DNA from: Pseudomonas lini
GTDB taxonomy: Bacteria > Pseudomonadota > Gammaproteobacteria > Pseudomonadales > Pseudomonadaceae
Assembly: GCF_001042905.1 (NCBI RefSeq)
Contig: NZ_JYLB01000002.1
Coordinates: 248,001 to 312,000 of the forward strand
Direction: 5' to 3'
Length of the DNA: 64,000 bases
The notes below the pieces were generated by a model. That model did no database searches and was not told the origin of the DNA. It saw only the letters and a program-made list of their open reading frames with translations. This document shows, in pieces, positions 16,977-27,586 of this stretch. A program made the translations under genes and the position numbers. The first letter of the stretch is position 1; each line of letters begins with the position of its first letter.

Positions 16977-18437
16977 TCAGAACAATTTCATCTTCGGCGC
17001 TTCTTCTTTCAACGGCTCGTTCTTCGCCGTCTGTTCATTCCAGCCACCACCCAATGCCTTGTACAGATTGACCGCGCTGGTCAGCTGCGCCAGACGGTCG
17101 GTGATCAGCGCTTGTTGAGCACTGAACAGCTGACGCTGGGCATCGAGGAAGGTCAGGTTGCTGTCGACACCAATGCGATAACGACGCTCGGCCAGACGGT
17201 AGTAGTCCTGGTTGGCGCTGACGAAGTCACGCTGAGCCTGCAACTGTTCGGTGTAGGTCTGGCGGGCAGCCAGGCCATCGGCGACTTCCTGGAAGGCCGT
17301 TTGAATGGACTTCTCGTAGTTCGCCACGCCGATGTCTTTCTGGATTTTGGAGTAATCCAGGCTGGCGCGCAGGCTGCCGGCGTTGAAGATCGGCAGGTTG
17401 ATTTGCGGCTGGAACAACCAGGTGCCCGAACCGCCCTTGAACAGACCGGACAGGTCCGGGCTCAGGGAACCGGCATTGGCGGTCAGGCTGATGCTCGGGA
17501 AGAACGCAGCCCGTGCCGCACCGATGTTGGCGTTGGCAGCCTTCAGGTTGTACTCGGCCTGAAGGATGTCCGGACGACGTTGCAGCAAGTCCGACGGCAG
17601 GCCGGCCGGCACTTCGCTCAGCACGTCATCCGACAGTGGCTTGGCCGCTTGCAGATTGGCCGGGATACCGGTGCCGAGCAGCAGCACCAGGCTGTTTTCA
17701 TCCTGGGCGACCTGACGGGTGTATCTGGCCAGTTGTGCGCGGGCGTTTTCCACCGAGGTACGCGACTGGGCCAGATCCAGCGCCGAGGCTACACCCACTT
17801 CGTTGCTGCGCGAGGTGAGCTTGTAGCTCTCCTCGAAGGCCCCGAGGGTTTCCTGGGTGAGTTTCAGCAGCTCCTTGTCAGCCTGCCAGGTCAGGTAGGC
17901 ATTGGCCACGCTGGCCACCAGACTGATCTGCGTACTGCGGCGCGCTTCTTCAGTGGCGAAGTATTTCTGCAGGGCTTCTTCGCTCAGGCTGCGAACCCGA
18001 CCGAACAGGTCGAGTTCATAAGCGCTGATGCCGACAGTGGCCGAGTAGGAACTGCTGATGGCCGCTTCACCGGTTTGCGAGGCCCGTGCCGGAACTCGCT
18101 GACGGCTGCCGCTGCCGGTGGCCGAAACGGCCGGGAACAGATCGGCACGCTGGATGCGGTATTGAGCCGCATAAGCGTCGATGTTCAGCGCCGCGACGCG
18201 CAGGTCACGGTTGTTCTCCAGCGCGGTCTGAATCAGCTGTTGCAGCGCCGGGTCGTGGAAAAACTGCTTCCAGCCCTGTTCGGCGGCGGCCTGGTTAGGC
18301 GCCTGGGCCGGCGAATACGCCGGGCCTTGCGGGTATTGGCCCGCCACCGGTGCTTCTGGCTGCTGATAATCGGGTATCAGCGAGCAGCCGCTCAGCACGA
18401 AGGCGGCGACTGCGATGGAGAGTAGCGACTTGCTCAT
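16977..18437 (-). CDS. emhC: RND efflux outer membrane lipoprotein EmhC/TtgC (OprM-like)
   Basis: 486 residues. Lipoprotein signal with lipobox LSGC (Cys18) leads into the two-repeat TolC/OprM domain ([42 protein letters not shown]). It forms the outer membrane channel for the EmhAB pump, exporting solvents, antibiotics and hydrophobic compounds. Overlaps the emhB stop by one base (TAATG). Same gene order as mexAB-oprM, ttgABC and emhABC. The choice between emh and ttg names is only a matter of species. Confidence 0.93.
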   Translation of the reverse strand: MSKSLLSIAVAAFVLSGCSLIPDYQQPEAPVAGQYPQGPAYSPAQAPNQAAAEQGWKQFFHDPALQQLIQTALENNRDLRVAALNIDAYAAQYRIQRADLFPAVSATGSGSRQRVPARASQTGEAAISSSYSATVGISAYELDLFGRVRSLSEEALQKYFATEEARRSTQISLVASVANAYLTWQADKELLKLTQETLGAFEESYKLTSRSNEVGVASALDLAQSRTSVENARAQLARYTRQVAQDENSLVLLLGTGIPANLQAAKPLSDDVLSEVPAGLPSDLLQRRPDILQAEYNLKAANANIGAARAAFFPSISLTANAGSLSPDLSGLFKGGSGTWLFQPQINLPIFNAGSLRASLDYSKIQKDIGVANYEKSIQTAFQEVADGLAARQTYTEQLQAQRDFVSANQDYYRLAERRYRIGVDSNLTFLDAQRQLFSAQQALITDRLAQLTSAVNLYKALGGGWNEQTAKNEPLKEEAPKMKLF

Positions 18438-21400
18438 TAGCCAGCCTCTTTAGAAGGTTCAATAGCGTCATCCTGGTCAGCGATTTTGCGCTGGCCCATG
18501 GACGACACGGTGACGAAGAACAATGGGACCCAGAAGATCGCCAGCACAGTGGCCGTGATCATACCGCCAATCACCCCGGTACCGATCGCATGTTGGCTAC
18601 CCGAACCTGCGCCCGTGGAAATGGCCAGTGGAACCACACCGAGCACGAAGGCGAGCGAGGTCATGATGATCGGTCGCAGACGCATCCGGCAGGCTTCGAT
18701 CGCGGCATCGCGCAGGCTACGTCCTTGCTCATGCAGTTCCTTGGCGAACTCGACGATCAGAATGGCGTTTTTCGCCGCCAGACCGATGGTGGTCAACAGC
18801 CCCACCTGGAAGTACACGTCGTTGGACAGGCCACGCAGGCTGGTCGCCATCAGTGCACCAATGATCCCCAGCGGTACCACCAGCATCACCGCGATCGGGA
18901 TCGACCAGCTTTCATACAACGCCGCCAGACACAGGAACACCATCAGCAGCGACAAGGCATACAACGCTGGCGCTTGCGAGCCGGACAAACGTTCCTCGTA
19001 CGAGAGGCCAGTCCAGGAGATACCGACACCAGCCGGCAGTTTCTTGGCCAGGGCTTCGACTTCGGCCATCGCTTCACCGGTGGAATAGCCTGGCGCCGGG
19101 GCACCGAGGATTTCCATCGCTTCTACGCCGTTGTAACGGGCCAGTTTCGGCGAACCGTAGATCCACTCACCCTTGGCGAACGACGAGAACGGAACCATGG
19201 TGCCGGCGCTGTTGCGCACGTACCACTTCTTCAGGTCTTCGGGGCTCATGCGAGCGCCAGGCAGGCCTTGGATGTAAACCTTCTTCACGCGACCGCGGTC
19301 GATGAAGTCGTTCACATAGCTACTGCCCAAGGCAATCGACAGGGTGTTGTTGATGTCGGTGAGGGTCACGCCCAGGGCGCTGGCTTTCTCATCGTCAATT
19401 TCCAACTGGTATTGCGGCTCGTCGTTCAGGCCGTTAGGACGGACTTGCGACAGGACCTTGCTTTGCGCTGCCATGCCGAGGAACTGGTTACGTGCCTCCA
19501 TCAGCTTTTCGTGACCGATACCGGCGCGGTCCTGAAGGAACACGTCGAAACCGGTGGCGTTACCCAGTTCCAGTACCGCCGGTGGAGCGAAGGCAAATAC
19601 CATGGCATCACGGAAGGTAAAGAAGTGCTGTTGGGCACGGGCCGCCAGTTTGAACACGCTGTTGTCGGCGTTACGTTCTTCCCATGGTTTGAGCATGATG
19701 AACGCCATACCCGAACTCTGACCCCGACCGGCGAAGTTGAAGCCGGTCACGGTAAACACCGAGGCCACCGCGTCGCCTTCGCCGCCTTCCTTGCTCGGAC
19801 GCAGCAGGAATTCGCGCATTTCGTCCACGACCACTTGCGTACGCTGGGAACTGGAACCAGCCGGTGTCTGCACCTGGGCAAACAGTACGCCTTGGTCTTC
19901 TTCCGGGAGGAACGCCGTTGGAATACGGGTGAACAGCCAGATCATGCCAACTACGATGATCAGGTACGCCAGCAGATACGGAGCCTTGTGCGCGAGCATG
20001 TTGCCCACGCCGCGCTCGTAGCTTTTGACGCCACGGTCGAAACTGCGGTTGAACCAGCCGAAGAAGCCGCGTTTCGGCGTGCCGTGCTCACCTTTCGGAA
20101 TCGCCTTGAGCATGGTCGCGCAGAGCGCCGGGGTGAAGATCAACGCTACCAGTACCGACAGGGCCATGGCCGAGACGATGGTGATCGAGAACTGCTTGTA
20201 GATCACACCGGTGGAGCCACTGAAGAACGCCATCGGCAGCAGTACCGCCGACAGAACCAGCGCAATACCGACCAGGGCACCCTGGATCTGCCCCATGGAT
20301 TTCTTGGTGGCCTCCTTGGGTGACAGACCTTCTTCGCTCATGACCCGTTCGACGTTTTCCACCACGACAATGGCATCGTCCACCAGCAAGCCAATGGCCA
20401 ACACCATACCGAACATGGTCAGGGTGTTGATGCTGAAACCGAACGCCGCGAGGATCCCGAACGTACCCAGCAATACCACCGGCACGGTCATCGTGGTGAT
20501 GACGGTGGCGCGGAAGTTTTGCAGGAACAGGAACATCACCAGGAACACCAGCACGATCGCTTCGACCAGGGTTTCAACCACACCCTTGATCGACTCGGTC
20601 ACCACCGGAGTGGTGTCATACGGGAACACCACTTCCATCCCTTCCGGGAAGAAGGGCTTGAGGGTGTCAATGGTATTACGCAGGGCTTTTGCGGTGTCGA
20701 GGGCGTTGGCACCGTTGGCCAGTTTCACCGCCAGACCGGAGGCCGGGGCGCCGTTGAACTGGGCGCTGATCGAGTAGTTTTCGCCACCCAGACCGACTTC
20801 CGCAACGTCGCCGACACGCACTTGCGAGCCGTCCTTGTTGACCTTCAACAGGATCGCCTTGAACTGCTCGGCGGTCTGCAGACGGGTCTTGCCGATGATC
20901 GTCGCGTTCAGTTGCTGGCCGGGCAGGGCAGGCAAGCCGCCGAGTTGACCGGACGACACCTGGACGTTCTGCGCTGCAATGGCGGTTTTCACGTCCACCG
21001 GGGTCAGGTTGAAGTTGTTCAACTTGGCCGGGTCGAGCCAGATCCGCATCGCGTACTGGGCACCGAAGACCTGGAAGTCACCGACACCGGCGGTGCGCGA
21101 AATCGGGTCTTGCATGTTCGACACGATGTAGTTGGACAGGTCGTCCTTGGTCATGCTGCCGTCGCGCGACACCACGCCGATGACCATCAGGAAGTTTTTC
21201 ACCGACTTGGTCACGCGGATGCCCTGTTGCTGCACTTCTTGCGGCAGCAGCGGGGTGGCCAGGTTCAGCTTGTTCTGGACCTGAACCTGCGCGGTATCGG
21301 AGTTGGTGCCCTGCTCGAAGGTCGCGGTAATGGTCATGTTGCCGTCAGAGTTACTTTCCGACGAGACATAACGCAGGTTATCGATACCGTTGAGCTGTTG

Positions 21401-21598
21401 CTCGATCACTTGCACCACGGTGTCCTGCACGGTTTGTGCAGACGCGCCCGGGTAGGTCACCGAGATGGCAATGGCCGGAGGCGCAATGCTCGGGTATTGG
21501 TTGATCGGCAGTTTGAGAATCGATAGAGCCCCGACCAGCATAATCACCAGGGCAATCACCCAGGCGAAAATAGGACGGTCGATAAAAAATTTCGACAT
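18437..21598 (-). CDS. emhB: RND efflux inner membrane pump EmhB/TtgB (MexB-like)
   Basis: 1053 residues, HAE1-type proton-driven pump with 12 membrane segments and two large periplasmic domains. The proton relay is intact: the Asp pair in [14 protein letters not shown] (about residues 407-408) and Lys in [13 protein letters not shown] (about residue 940). N-terminus [20 protein letters not shown] is typical of the family. Follows emhA by three bases. A 657-residue open frame on the opposite strand (18350-20323) is a shadow. Expected substrates are hydrophobic antibiotics and aromatic hydrocarbons, by family. Confidence 0.96.
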   Translation of the reverse strand: MSKFFIDRPIFAWVIALVIMLVGALSILKLPINQYPSIAPPAIAISVTYPGASAQTVQDTVVQVIEQQLNGIDNLRYVSSESNSDGNMTITATFEQGTNSDTAQVQVQNKLNLATPLLPQEVQQQGIRVTKSVKNFLMVIGVVSRDGSMTKDDLSNYIVSNMQDPISRTAGVGDFQVFGAQYAMRIWLDPAKLNNFNLTPVDVKTAIAAQNVQVSSGQLGGLPALPGQQLNATIIGKTRLQTAEQFKAILLKVNKDGSQVRVGDVAEVGLGGENYSISAQFNGAPASGLAVKLANGANALDTAKALRNTIDTLKPFFPEGMEVVFPYDTTPVVTESIKGVVETLVEAIVLVFLVMFLFLQNFRATVITTMTVPVVLLGTFGILAAFGFSINTLTMFGMVLAIGLLVDDAIVVVENVERVMSEEGLSPKEATKKSMGQIQGALVGIALVLSAVLLPMAFFSGSTGVIYKQFSITIVSAMALSVLVALIFTPALCATMLKAIPKGEHGTPKRGFFGWFNRSFDRGVKSYERGVGNMLAHKAPYLLAYLIIVVGMIWLFTRIPTAFLPEEDQGVLFAQVQTPAGSSSQRTQVVVDEMREFLLRPSKEGGEGDAVASVFTVTGFNFAGRGQSSGMAFIMLKPWEERNADNSVFKLAARAQQHFFTFRDAMVFAFAPPAVLELGNATGFDVFLQDRAGIGHEKLMEARNQFLGMAAQSKVLSQVRPNGLNDEPQYQLEIDDEKASALGVTLTDINNTLSIALGSSYVNDFIDRGRVKKVYIQGLPGARMSPEDLKKWYVRNSAGTMVPFSSFAKGEWIYGSPKLARYNGVEAMEILGAPAPGYSTGEAMAEVEALAKKLPAGVGISWTGLSYEERLSGSQAPALYALSLLMVFLCLAALYESWSIPIAVMLVVPLGIIGALMATSLRGLSNDVYFQVGLLTTIGLAAKNAILIVEFAKELHEQGRSLRDAAIEACRMRLRPIIMTSLAFVLGVVPLAISTGAGSGSQHAIGTGVIGGMITATVLAIFWVPLFFVTVSSMGQRKIADQDDAIEPSKEAG

Positions 21599-21601
21599 GG
21601 T

Positions 21602-22759
21602 TTACTCCCCTTTGCCGCCGACAGCTGTGTTAGCTGCCTGTGCGGGGGCCGGGCTCTTTATGCCAACATTAGTGGCTTCAGTGGCCTTGACTTCAACGCC
21701 AGGTCTGACGAATTGCAGCCCTTCGGTGATCACGCGATCGCCTGCCTTCAGACCGTCTTCAATCAGCCATTGGTTACCGACAGTGCGGCTGGCCTTGAGC
21801 TGACGCAGTTCGACCTTGTTGTCCGGGCCGACGACCAGTGCGGTCGGAGAGCCTTTGAGGTCGCGGGTCACGCCTTGTTGCGGAGCCAGAATCGCCGCGC
21901 TGTCCACACCGGCCTGCAACTGGGCGTGAACGAACATGCCCGGCAGCAGGGTGTGATCGGGGTTCGGGAACACGGCACGCAGGGTCACGGAACCGGTGGT
22001 CTGGTCAACCGAAACTTCGGAGAACTCAAGCTTGCCGTCCAGCGTGTACTGGCTGCCATCTTCGAGAGTCAGCTTGACCGCGGCGGCATTATCGCCAGCC
22101 TTTTGCAGACGACCGCTTTCCAGTTCGCGGCGCAGCTCAAGCAGCTCCACCGAAGACTGAGTGACGTCGACGTAGATTGGGTCCAGTTGCTGAATGACGG
22201 CCATGGCGTCGGTCTGGCCGTTGCTGACCAGCGCGCCTTCAGTCACAGACGAACGGCCGATGCGACCGGAGATCGGTGCGTAAACCTTGGTGTAGCGCAC
22301 GTTGATCTGGGCGGTCTGCAGGGATGCTTCCGATTGCAGGCGGTTGGCCAGCGCGGTGTCGTATTCCTGACGACTGACAGCCTGTTCGTCGACCAGTTGC
22401 TTGTAGCGGTCGGAGATCGACTTGGTCGAACGCAGGTTGGCTTCGGCGCTTTTCAGGGTCGCGTCATAGACCGATGGGTCGATCTGATAAAGCTGCTGAC
22501 CGGCCTTGACGTCGCCGCCTTCCTTGAACAGTCGCTTGAGAATGATGCCGTTGACCTGTGGGCGAACTTCGGCGATGCGGAACGCACTGGTGCGCCCCGG
22601 AAGTTCGGATGTCAGGGTGAAGGCTTGAGGTTGCAGGGTTACGACGCCGACCTGAGGGGCTGGTGCGGCAGGTGCCGCCTCTTCCTTTTTACATCCGCTG
22701 AGCAGCGATGCCAGGGCGACGGCAGTAACCAGAGCGGTAACAGCTGGCTTGAATTGCAT
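21602..22759 (-). CDS. emhA: RND efflux periplasmic adaptor EmhA/TtgA (MexA-like)
   Basis: 385 residues from the ATG at 22757-22759, which gives a lipoprotein signal MQFKPAVTALVTAVALASLLSGC with lipobox LSGC (Cys23). A longer reading to 22795 would bury this signal. The membrane-fusion domains follow: lipoyl half motif PGRTSAFRIAEVRPQVNGII, a coiled-coil hairpin (about 100-160) and GRIGRSSVTEGALV. It links EmhB to EmhC. First gene of the operon; its promoter overlaps the EmhR operator. Confidence 0.94.
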   Translation of the reverse strand: MQFKPAVTALVTAVALASLLSGCKKEEAAPAAPAPQVGVVTLQPQAFTLTSELPGRTSAFRIAEVRPQVNGIILKRLFKEGGDVKAGQQLYQIDPSVYDATLKSAEANLRSTKSISDRYKQLVDEQAVSRQEYDTALANRLQSEASLQTAQINVRYTKVYAPISGRIGRSSVTEGALVSNGQTDAMAVIQQLDPIYVDVTQSSVELLELRRELESGRLQKAGDNAAAVKLTLEDGSQYTLDGKLEFSEVSVDQTTGSVTLRAVFPNPDHTLLPGMFVHAQLQAGVDSAAILAPQQGVTRDLKGSPTALVVGPDNKVELRQLKASRTVGNQWLIEDGLKAGDRVITEGLQFVRPGVEVKATEATNVGIKSPAPAQAANTAVGGKGE

Positions 22760-22850
22760 GAAGATCCTCGGGTCAGGCGCGCACATTGCGCACAAGAAAT
22801 GTGGAAGGTTAAAAAATTTTTGCCGGGTGGATAAGTAGCTTGCTAAGGAA

Positions 22851-22878
22851 TATACTTACGTTCATGGTTGTTTGTAAA
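22851..22878. promoter_or_regulatory. EmhR/TtgR operator between emhA and emhR
   Basis: On the minus strand it reads TTTACAAACAACCATGAACG followed by TAAGTATA. From memory this is nearly identical to the TtgR operator of P. putida (TTACAAACAACCATGAATGT...). It lies about 92 bases before emhA and about 146 bases before emhR. Confidence 0.75.
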
Positions 22879-23024
22879 GGCCTTGGCGGTGTACCCACAC
22901 GGTTACAAAAGCCGTTCAAAGGTTGGAATTGTAGGCCTGATGAGACGCCCAAGAGCGCTCGCCCCACTTTTATTCAGCTGATATTCAGACATCGCTGAAG
23001 CACCCTGATTGAGGTTTTACTGCC

Positions 23025-23657
23025 ATGGTCCGTCGTACCAAAGAGGAAGCTCAAGAAACCCGAAGCCAGATACTCGAAGCGGCAGAAAAAGCCTTTTACG
23101 AGCGGGGCGTGGCACGCACGACGCTGGCGGATATCGCGACCCTGGCCGGCGTGACTCGCGGGGCCATCTACTGGCATTTCAGTAACAAGGCGGATCTGGT
23201 GCAGGCGATGCTCGATACCTTGCATGAGCCGCTGGATGAAATGGCCAAGGCCAGTGAAAGCGAAGATGAACTCGATCCGCTGGGCTGCATGCGCAAGCTG
23301 CTGATTCATTTGTTTCATCAAGTTGCCCTGGACCCGAAAACCCGACGCATCAACGAGATTCTTTTTCATAAGTGCGAATTCACCGATGAAATGTGCGATC
23401 TGCGCCAGCAGCGCCGAACGGCCAGTCTCGATTGCAATGTGCGAATTGCTCTGGCCCTGAGTAATGCGGTGAATCGCGGGCAGTTGCCGGAAAACCTCGA
23501 CACTGCCCGCGCGGCCATCAGCCTGCATGCGTATATCGATGGCATCCTGTATCAGTGGCTATTGGCTCCCGACAGTTTTCAACTGCACACCGAAGCCGAG
23601 CGTTGCGTCGATACAGGGTTGGATATGCTGCGCTTGAGTCCAAGCCTGCGCAATTGA
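23025..23657 (+). CDS. emhR: TetR-family repressor EmhR/TtgR of the efflux pump
   Basis: 210 residues. N-terminal TetR helix-turn-helix ([44 protein letters not shown], residues about 10-53) and a helical ligand domain. TtgR-type repressors bind antibiotics, flavonoids and plant phenolics and then leave the operator. It diverges from emhABC, with the operator between them. Size and sequence style ([13 protein letters not shown]) match TtgR and EmhR. Confidence 0.93.
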   Translation: MVRRTKEEAQETRSQILEAAEKAFYERGVARTTLADIATLAGVTRGAIYWHFSNKADLVQAMLDTLHEPLDEMAKASESEDELDPLGCMRKLLIHLFHQVALDPKTRRINEILFHKCEFTDEMCDLRQQRRTASLDCNVRIALALSNAVNRGQLPENLDTARAAISLHAYIDGILYQWLLAPDSFQLHTEAERCVDTGLDMLRLSPSLRN

Positions 23658-23820
23658 AACAAAATGCGTAATTGGATCCGTTTGTGTCAAGACTTGAAGC
23701 GGGGGGAAATGTCCCTGCTTCACTCGCCTTTCTGTAATGGGTGCTTTTATATACGTACGTTTGCCAGGTTGATAGGTAGCGAGCTACGTATTTTGTAGGG
23801 ATTTTGTGTCGAGTGTGTGA

Positions 23821-24714
23821 ATGAATGTTAACAACCCGGGCTACAAGGGCGCCGAGCAGCCGATAAAGGGTATCGCGCTGATCTGCCTGGCGGTTTTGTT
23901 GTTCGCCAGTCACGACACTTTGTCCAAGTACCTGTCCGGGTTCTATCCGATCGTGATGGTGGTTTGGGCACGCTACGTGGTGCACACCTTGTTGATGCTG
24001 GTGATTTTCGTGCCACGCAGTGGTTTCTCGGTGGTAGTGCGCACCCAGCGTCCGGGTTTGCAGTTATTACGCGCCCTGTGCCTGATCGGCACCAGCCTGT
24101 TTTTCACTTCCGGCCTGCGCTACATCCCTTTGGCTGAAGCCACCGCCGTCACTTTTCTTGCTCCTTTATTGGTGACCGCGTTGTCCGTACCGTTGCTGCA
24201 TGAGCGCGTAACCCGCAATCAGTGGCTGGCGGTGCTGGGTGGATTTGTCGGCGTGTTGATCGTCGTGCGGCCTGGGGGTGCGCTGTTCACCCCGGCGATT
24301 TTATTGCCACTGTGCTCGGCCTTGTGTTTTGGCTTCTATCAATTGCTCACTCGCCTGCTCAGCGGTATCGACAGCCCGACCACCAGCAACTTTCTCACCG
24401 GCATTCTCAACAGCCTGATCATGACTGCACTGTTGCCGTTCTTCTGGAGCACACCGACGCTGCTGCATAGCCTGTTCATGATTGGCCTGGGCACTTGCGG
24501 CATGCTCGGTCACATGTTGCTGACCCAGGCCTTCCGCCATGCGGCGCCGGCGATGCTGGCGCCGTTCAGTTATGGGCAGATTCTGTTTGCCGGGATATAC
24601 GGGTACTTGATCTTTGACCATGCCCCGGATGGTTTTGCCATCCTGGGCATCGCTGTTATTTGTGTGAGTGGACTTGCAGTTGCATGGGCTCAAAGCAAAA
24701 GAAGTTCCGCTTAG
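23821..24714 (+). CDS. DMT-family (EamA) transporter
   Basis: 297 residues, ten hydrophobic segments in two EamA repeats (GIALICLAVLLFASHDTLSKYL...; LCSALCFGFYQLLTRLLSG...). Likely an exporter of a small metabolite; substrate unknown. Codons 1-5 (MNVNN) follow a GTGTGTGA stretch with no strong ribosome site. It points toward the low-GC gene at 24731 and converges with it. Confidence 0.87.
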   Translation: MNVNNPGYKGAEQPIKGIALICLAVLLFASHDTLSKYLSGFYPIVMVVWARYVVHTLLMLVIFVPRSGFSVVVRTQRPGLQLLRALCLIGTSLFFTSGLRYIPLAEATAVTFLAPLLVTALSVPLLHERVTRNQWLAVLGGFVGVLIVVRPGGALFTPAILLPLCSALCFGFYQLLTRLLSGIDSPTTSNFLTGILNSLIMTALLPFFWSTPTLLHSLFMIGLGTCGMLGHMLLTQAFRHAAPAMLAPFSYGQILFAGIYGYLIFDHAPDGFAILGIAVICVSGLAVAWAQSKRSSA

Positions 24715-24730
24715 GTTCCGCCTGATGGCT

Positions 24731-25186
24731 TCAACTTGGCATTGTTATAATGGCTCCCATAAAATAGTTATAAGGATAAGTTTCACTTTTGTTATGAAGG
24801 TTTGAGAGGCACTTGATAGGTTCTGAGCCAACGGAAGTGGCGTAATACTCCCAAAATAATTCAACTCTCGGGATTCGGTGGCCAGCCGTTTGCCTGTGGC
24901 AATAACTCAGCGTCGTCTCAAACAGCGCTGTTTGTCGATAGTTGGTATATTTGATGTAGGTATCGAATATCTGTTTCTTGATGTCGTAATCGATATTGAT
25001 GTCTTGCTTAAGATGAGGATCTCCTTCGAATATCAGGTTGACGGTCTCGTAAGGGAGGATCTTGTCGGGCCGATCCACGGGCGGATTTTCAGGGGAAACG
25101 TCATCAAGCCAGAAGGTTGTATCCGTAAAGTTTGTAATTTGCAGCATAAAAATAAGAGTGTTCGGATCTGTAGCGTCCATGCTCAT
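24731..25186 (-). CDS. Unrecognised low-GC protein
   Basis: 150 residues from the ATG at 25184-25186 (MSMDATDPNTLIFMLQITNFTDTTFWLDD), chosen because AAAAGGAAA lies just before it; a reading to 25294 adds a Thr/Asn-rich stretch with no ribosome site. No signal peptide or membrane segment. Base composition is clearly poorer in GC than the neighbours and codons such as ATA and TTA are used, which suggests recent transfer. The repeated theme of short beta-strand-like segments (ITNFTDTTFWL, ETVNLIFEGD) and NYFMGAIITMPS at the end suggests a beta-rich secreted or toxin-like fold, but this is inference. I do not recognise a family. Confidence 0.6.
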   Translation of the reverse strand: MSMDATDPNTLIFMLQITNFTDTTFWLDDVSPENPPVDRPDKILPYETVNLIFEGDPHLKQDINIDYDIKKQIFDTYIKYTNYRQTALFETTLSYCHRQTAGHRIPRVELFWEYYATSVGSEPIKCLSNLHNKSETYPYNYFMGAIITMPS

Positions 25187-25295
25187 GTTTTCCTTTTGAA
25201 TTAGGTGGTTGTTGTGGAGGTTGTGCAACGTGTTCGTTGATGTGCGAAGACTAAGTGTCTTGTATTTGGTTGGCGACTCTTTAAGTGTGTGCAAA

Positions 25296-25330
25296 TAAAA
25301 AAGCCCTGGCTCTTTCGAGGCAGGGCTTTA
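25296..25330 (-). terminator. Terminator of the arsR-MFS-xenB operon
   Basis: AAGCCCTG / CAGGGCTT stem with an A run on its left side, i.e. a T run on the minus strand. It lies 16 bases past the xenB stop. Confidence 0.85.
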
Positions 25331-25345
25331 TGTTATTTAAGTTAT

Positions 25346-26395
25346 TTACAGAGCCGGATAATCGATATAACCCACCGGACCCTTCGCATAGAACAATTCC
25401 GGACGTGCTTCATTCAACGGCGCATCGGCCTTCAAGCGTGCTGGCAAATCCGGGTTGGCAATGAACGGCACACCGAATGCCACCGCGTCAGCCTTGCCGC
25501 TGGCCAGCCACTCGTTGGCGCTGTCCTTGGTGAAGCGTTCGTTGGCGATGTACGGGCCGCCGAAGGCTTCCTTCAGTTGTGGGCCCAGACTGTCGCCAGC
25601 TTCTTTCTCGCGCGAGCAGATGAAGGCGATACCACGCTTGCCCAGTTCGCGAGCGACGTAGGTGAAGGTCTCGGACAGGTTGTCGTCGCCCATGTCATGG
25701 AGATCGGCACGTGGTGACAGGTGCACACCGACGCGGCCCGCGCCCCAGATTTCGATGGCGGCATCGGTCACTTCCAGCAACAGGCGCGCACGGTTTTCCA
25801 GGGAGCCGCCATAGTTGTCGGTGCGCTGGTTGGTGCTGCTTTGCAGGAACTGGTCGAGCAGGTAACCGTTGGCGCCGTGGATTTCCACACCGTCGAAACC
25901 GGCAGCCTTGGCGTTCTCGGCACCCACGCGGTAAGCGTCGATGATGTCGGCGATTTCAGCGGTTTCCAGGGCGCGCGGGGTTGGGAAATCGGCCAATGGA
26001 CGCACCAGGCTGACATGACCCTTAGGCTGGATGGCACTCGGCGCGACCGGTGCTTCGCCGTTCAGGTACAAGGGGTGGGAAATCCGGCCCACGTGCCACA
26101 GTTGCAGGAAGATTTTGCCGCCAGCGCCGTGGATCGCTTTGGTCACGTTGCTCCAGCCGCGCACCTGGTCGTTGGACCAGATACCGGGAGTGTCCGGGTA
26201 GCCCACGCCGATTGGCGTCACCGAAGTCGCTTCGCTGAGGATCAGACCGGCAGAGGCGCGTTGCACGTAGTACTCGGCCATCAGCGCGTTCGGCACACGG
26301 CCTTCGTCGGCGCGGCAGCGGGTCAGCGGCGCCATGATGATGCGGTTGGCCAACTCGAGGTCGCCCAGTTTGATCGGATCGAAAATAGTCGTCAT
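25346..26395 (-). CDS. xenB: Xenobiotic reductase B / Old Yellow Enzyme family
   Basis: 349 residues, FMN-dependent TIM barrel of the Old Yellow Enzyme family, which reduces electrophilic alkenes and nitro compounds with NADPH. Family marks: NRIIMAPLTRCRADEGRVPN, LQLWHVGR, the His-Asn pair in GVEIHGANGYLLDQFLQ (about residues 180-183), and GVPFIANPDLPARL. By recall the sequence is very close to XenB of P. fluorescens. Last gene of a run arsR-MFS-xenB on the minus strand. Probable role: detoxifying electrophiles. Confidence 0.93.
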   Translation of the reverse strand: MTTIFDPIKLGDLELANRIIMAPLTRCRADEGRVPNALMAEYYVQRASAGLILSEATSVTPIGVGYPDTPGIWSNDQVRGWSNVTKAIHGAGGKIFLQLWHVGRISHPLYLNGEAPVAPSAIQPKGHVSLVRPLADFPTPRALETAEIADIIDAYRVGAENAKAAGFDGVEIHGANGYLLDQFLQSSTNQRTDNYGGSLENRARLLLEVTDAAIEIWGAGRVGVHLSPRADLHDMGDDNLSETFTYVARELGKRGIAFICSREKEAGDSLGPQLKEAFGGPYIANERFTKDSANEWLASGKADAVAFGVPFIANPDLPARLKADAPLNEARPELFYAKGPVGYIDYPAL

Positions 26396-26417
26396 GAAAT
26401 AAAACCCTCGTTAAAGA

Positions 26418-27584
26418 TCAGTTAGTAGCGGGGGCCAGTTCGGCATTGCCGCTCTGACGGAAAGTAATCAGGGTCACCAGAAGGGCGAGTACCGCCAGTG
26501 CGGCTGCCGCGAGCGGCACGCGGGTGAGGCCGAAGCCATGGGCGATGACGCTGCCGCCGACCCAGGCACCCAGCGCGTTGCCGACGTTGAAAGCGCCGAT
26601 GTTCAGGGTCGACACCAGGTTCGGTGCCGCCTTGCCGTAGGTCACAACGTTCACTTGCAGGGCGGGTACGGCGGCGAAGCACGCGGTGGCCCAGAGGAAC
26701 AGGGTGATCTCGGTTGGAATCACGGCAATGCTGGTCCAGGTCAGCACGGTGGACACGACTGCCATGGTGGTGAACACACCGATCAGCGTCGCCGCCATGC
26801 TTTTGTCCGCCAGCTTGCCGCCGATGATGTTGCCGACCGTCAAGCCCAAGCCGATGAGCATCAAGGTCCAGGTCACGCCACGTGGCGAGACTCCGGTGAC
26901 CTCGCCCAACAGAGGCGCGACATAAGTGAACAAGGTGAAGACCGAGGCGGCGAACAGCGCAGTCATGCTCAGTGACAGCCAGATCCCAGCGCCTTTGAGG
27001 GCGCGCAGTTCGGCACGCATGTCGAGTTTCTCTTCATCGCGCTTGGCCGGCAGGAAGCGAATCAGGCCGATCAACGCAATCACACCGATCACCGTCACCG
27101 CCCAGAAGGTCGAACGCCAACCGGCTTCCTGACCGAGCGCGGTACCCAGCGGCACGCCGAGGACATTGGCCAGGGTCAGGCCGGTGAACATCAGGGCCAC
27201 GGCCGACGCACGTTTGTTGGCCGGTACCAGACCTGCCGCCACCACCGAACCGATGCCGAAGAAGGCGCCGTGACACAACGCGGTGACCACGCGGGCAAAC
27301 ATCAAAACGTTGTAGTCACTGGCCAGGGCGCAGAGCAGGTTGCCGATAATGAAGATGCCCATCAACGCTACCAAAGCGGCCTTGCGCGGCAGTCTGGCGG
27401 TGGCCAGTGCCATGAACGGTGCACCGATGGCCACGCCCAGGGCGTAACCGGTCACCAGCCAGCCGGCGCCGGGGATCGACACACCGAGATCGGCCGCCAC
27501 CTCGGGCAACAGGCCCATGATGACGAACTCGGTGGTGCCGATGGCGAAGGCGCTCAAGGCCAGAATGAGTAGCGAGAGGGGCAT
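26418..27584 (-). CDS. MFS transporter, AraJ/drug efflux type
   Basis: 388 residues from the ATG at 27582-27584 (MPLSLLILALSAFAIGTTEFVIMGLLPEVAADLGV), the classic start of the DHA1/AraJ group. Twelve membrane segments; loop motif TARLPRKAALV. A reading to 27782 runs back through arsR out of register and is rejected. It begins 2 bases after the arsR stop, so the two are translationally linked. Likely exports the toxic compound sensed by ArsR or handled by XenB. Confidence 0.92.
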   Translation of the reverse strand: MPLSLLILALSAFAIGTTEFVIMGLLPEVAADLGVSIPGAGWLVTGYALGVAIGAPFMALATARLPRKAALVALMGIFIIGNLLCALASDYNVLMFARVVTALCHGAFFGIGSVVAAGLVPANKRASAVALMFTGLTLANVLGVPLGTALGQEAGWRSTFWAVTVIGVIALIGLIRFLPAKRDEEKLDMRAELRALKGAGIWLSLSMTALFAASVFTLFTYVAPLLGEVTGVSPRGVTWTLMLIGLGLTVGNIIGGKLADKSMAATLIGVFTTMAVVSTVLTWTSIAVIPTEITLFLWATACFAAVPALQVNVVTYGKAAPNLVSTLNIGAFNVGNALGAWVGGSVIAHGFGLTRVPLAAAALAVLALLVTLITFRQSGNAELAPATN

Positions 27585-27586
27585 TG

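Noticed and set aside
18350..20323. 657-residue + strand frame over emhB
   Set aside because: Shadow of a well-supported RND pump; extreme His/Arg/Gln content.
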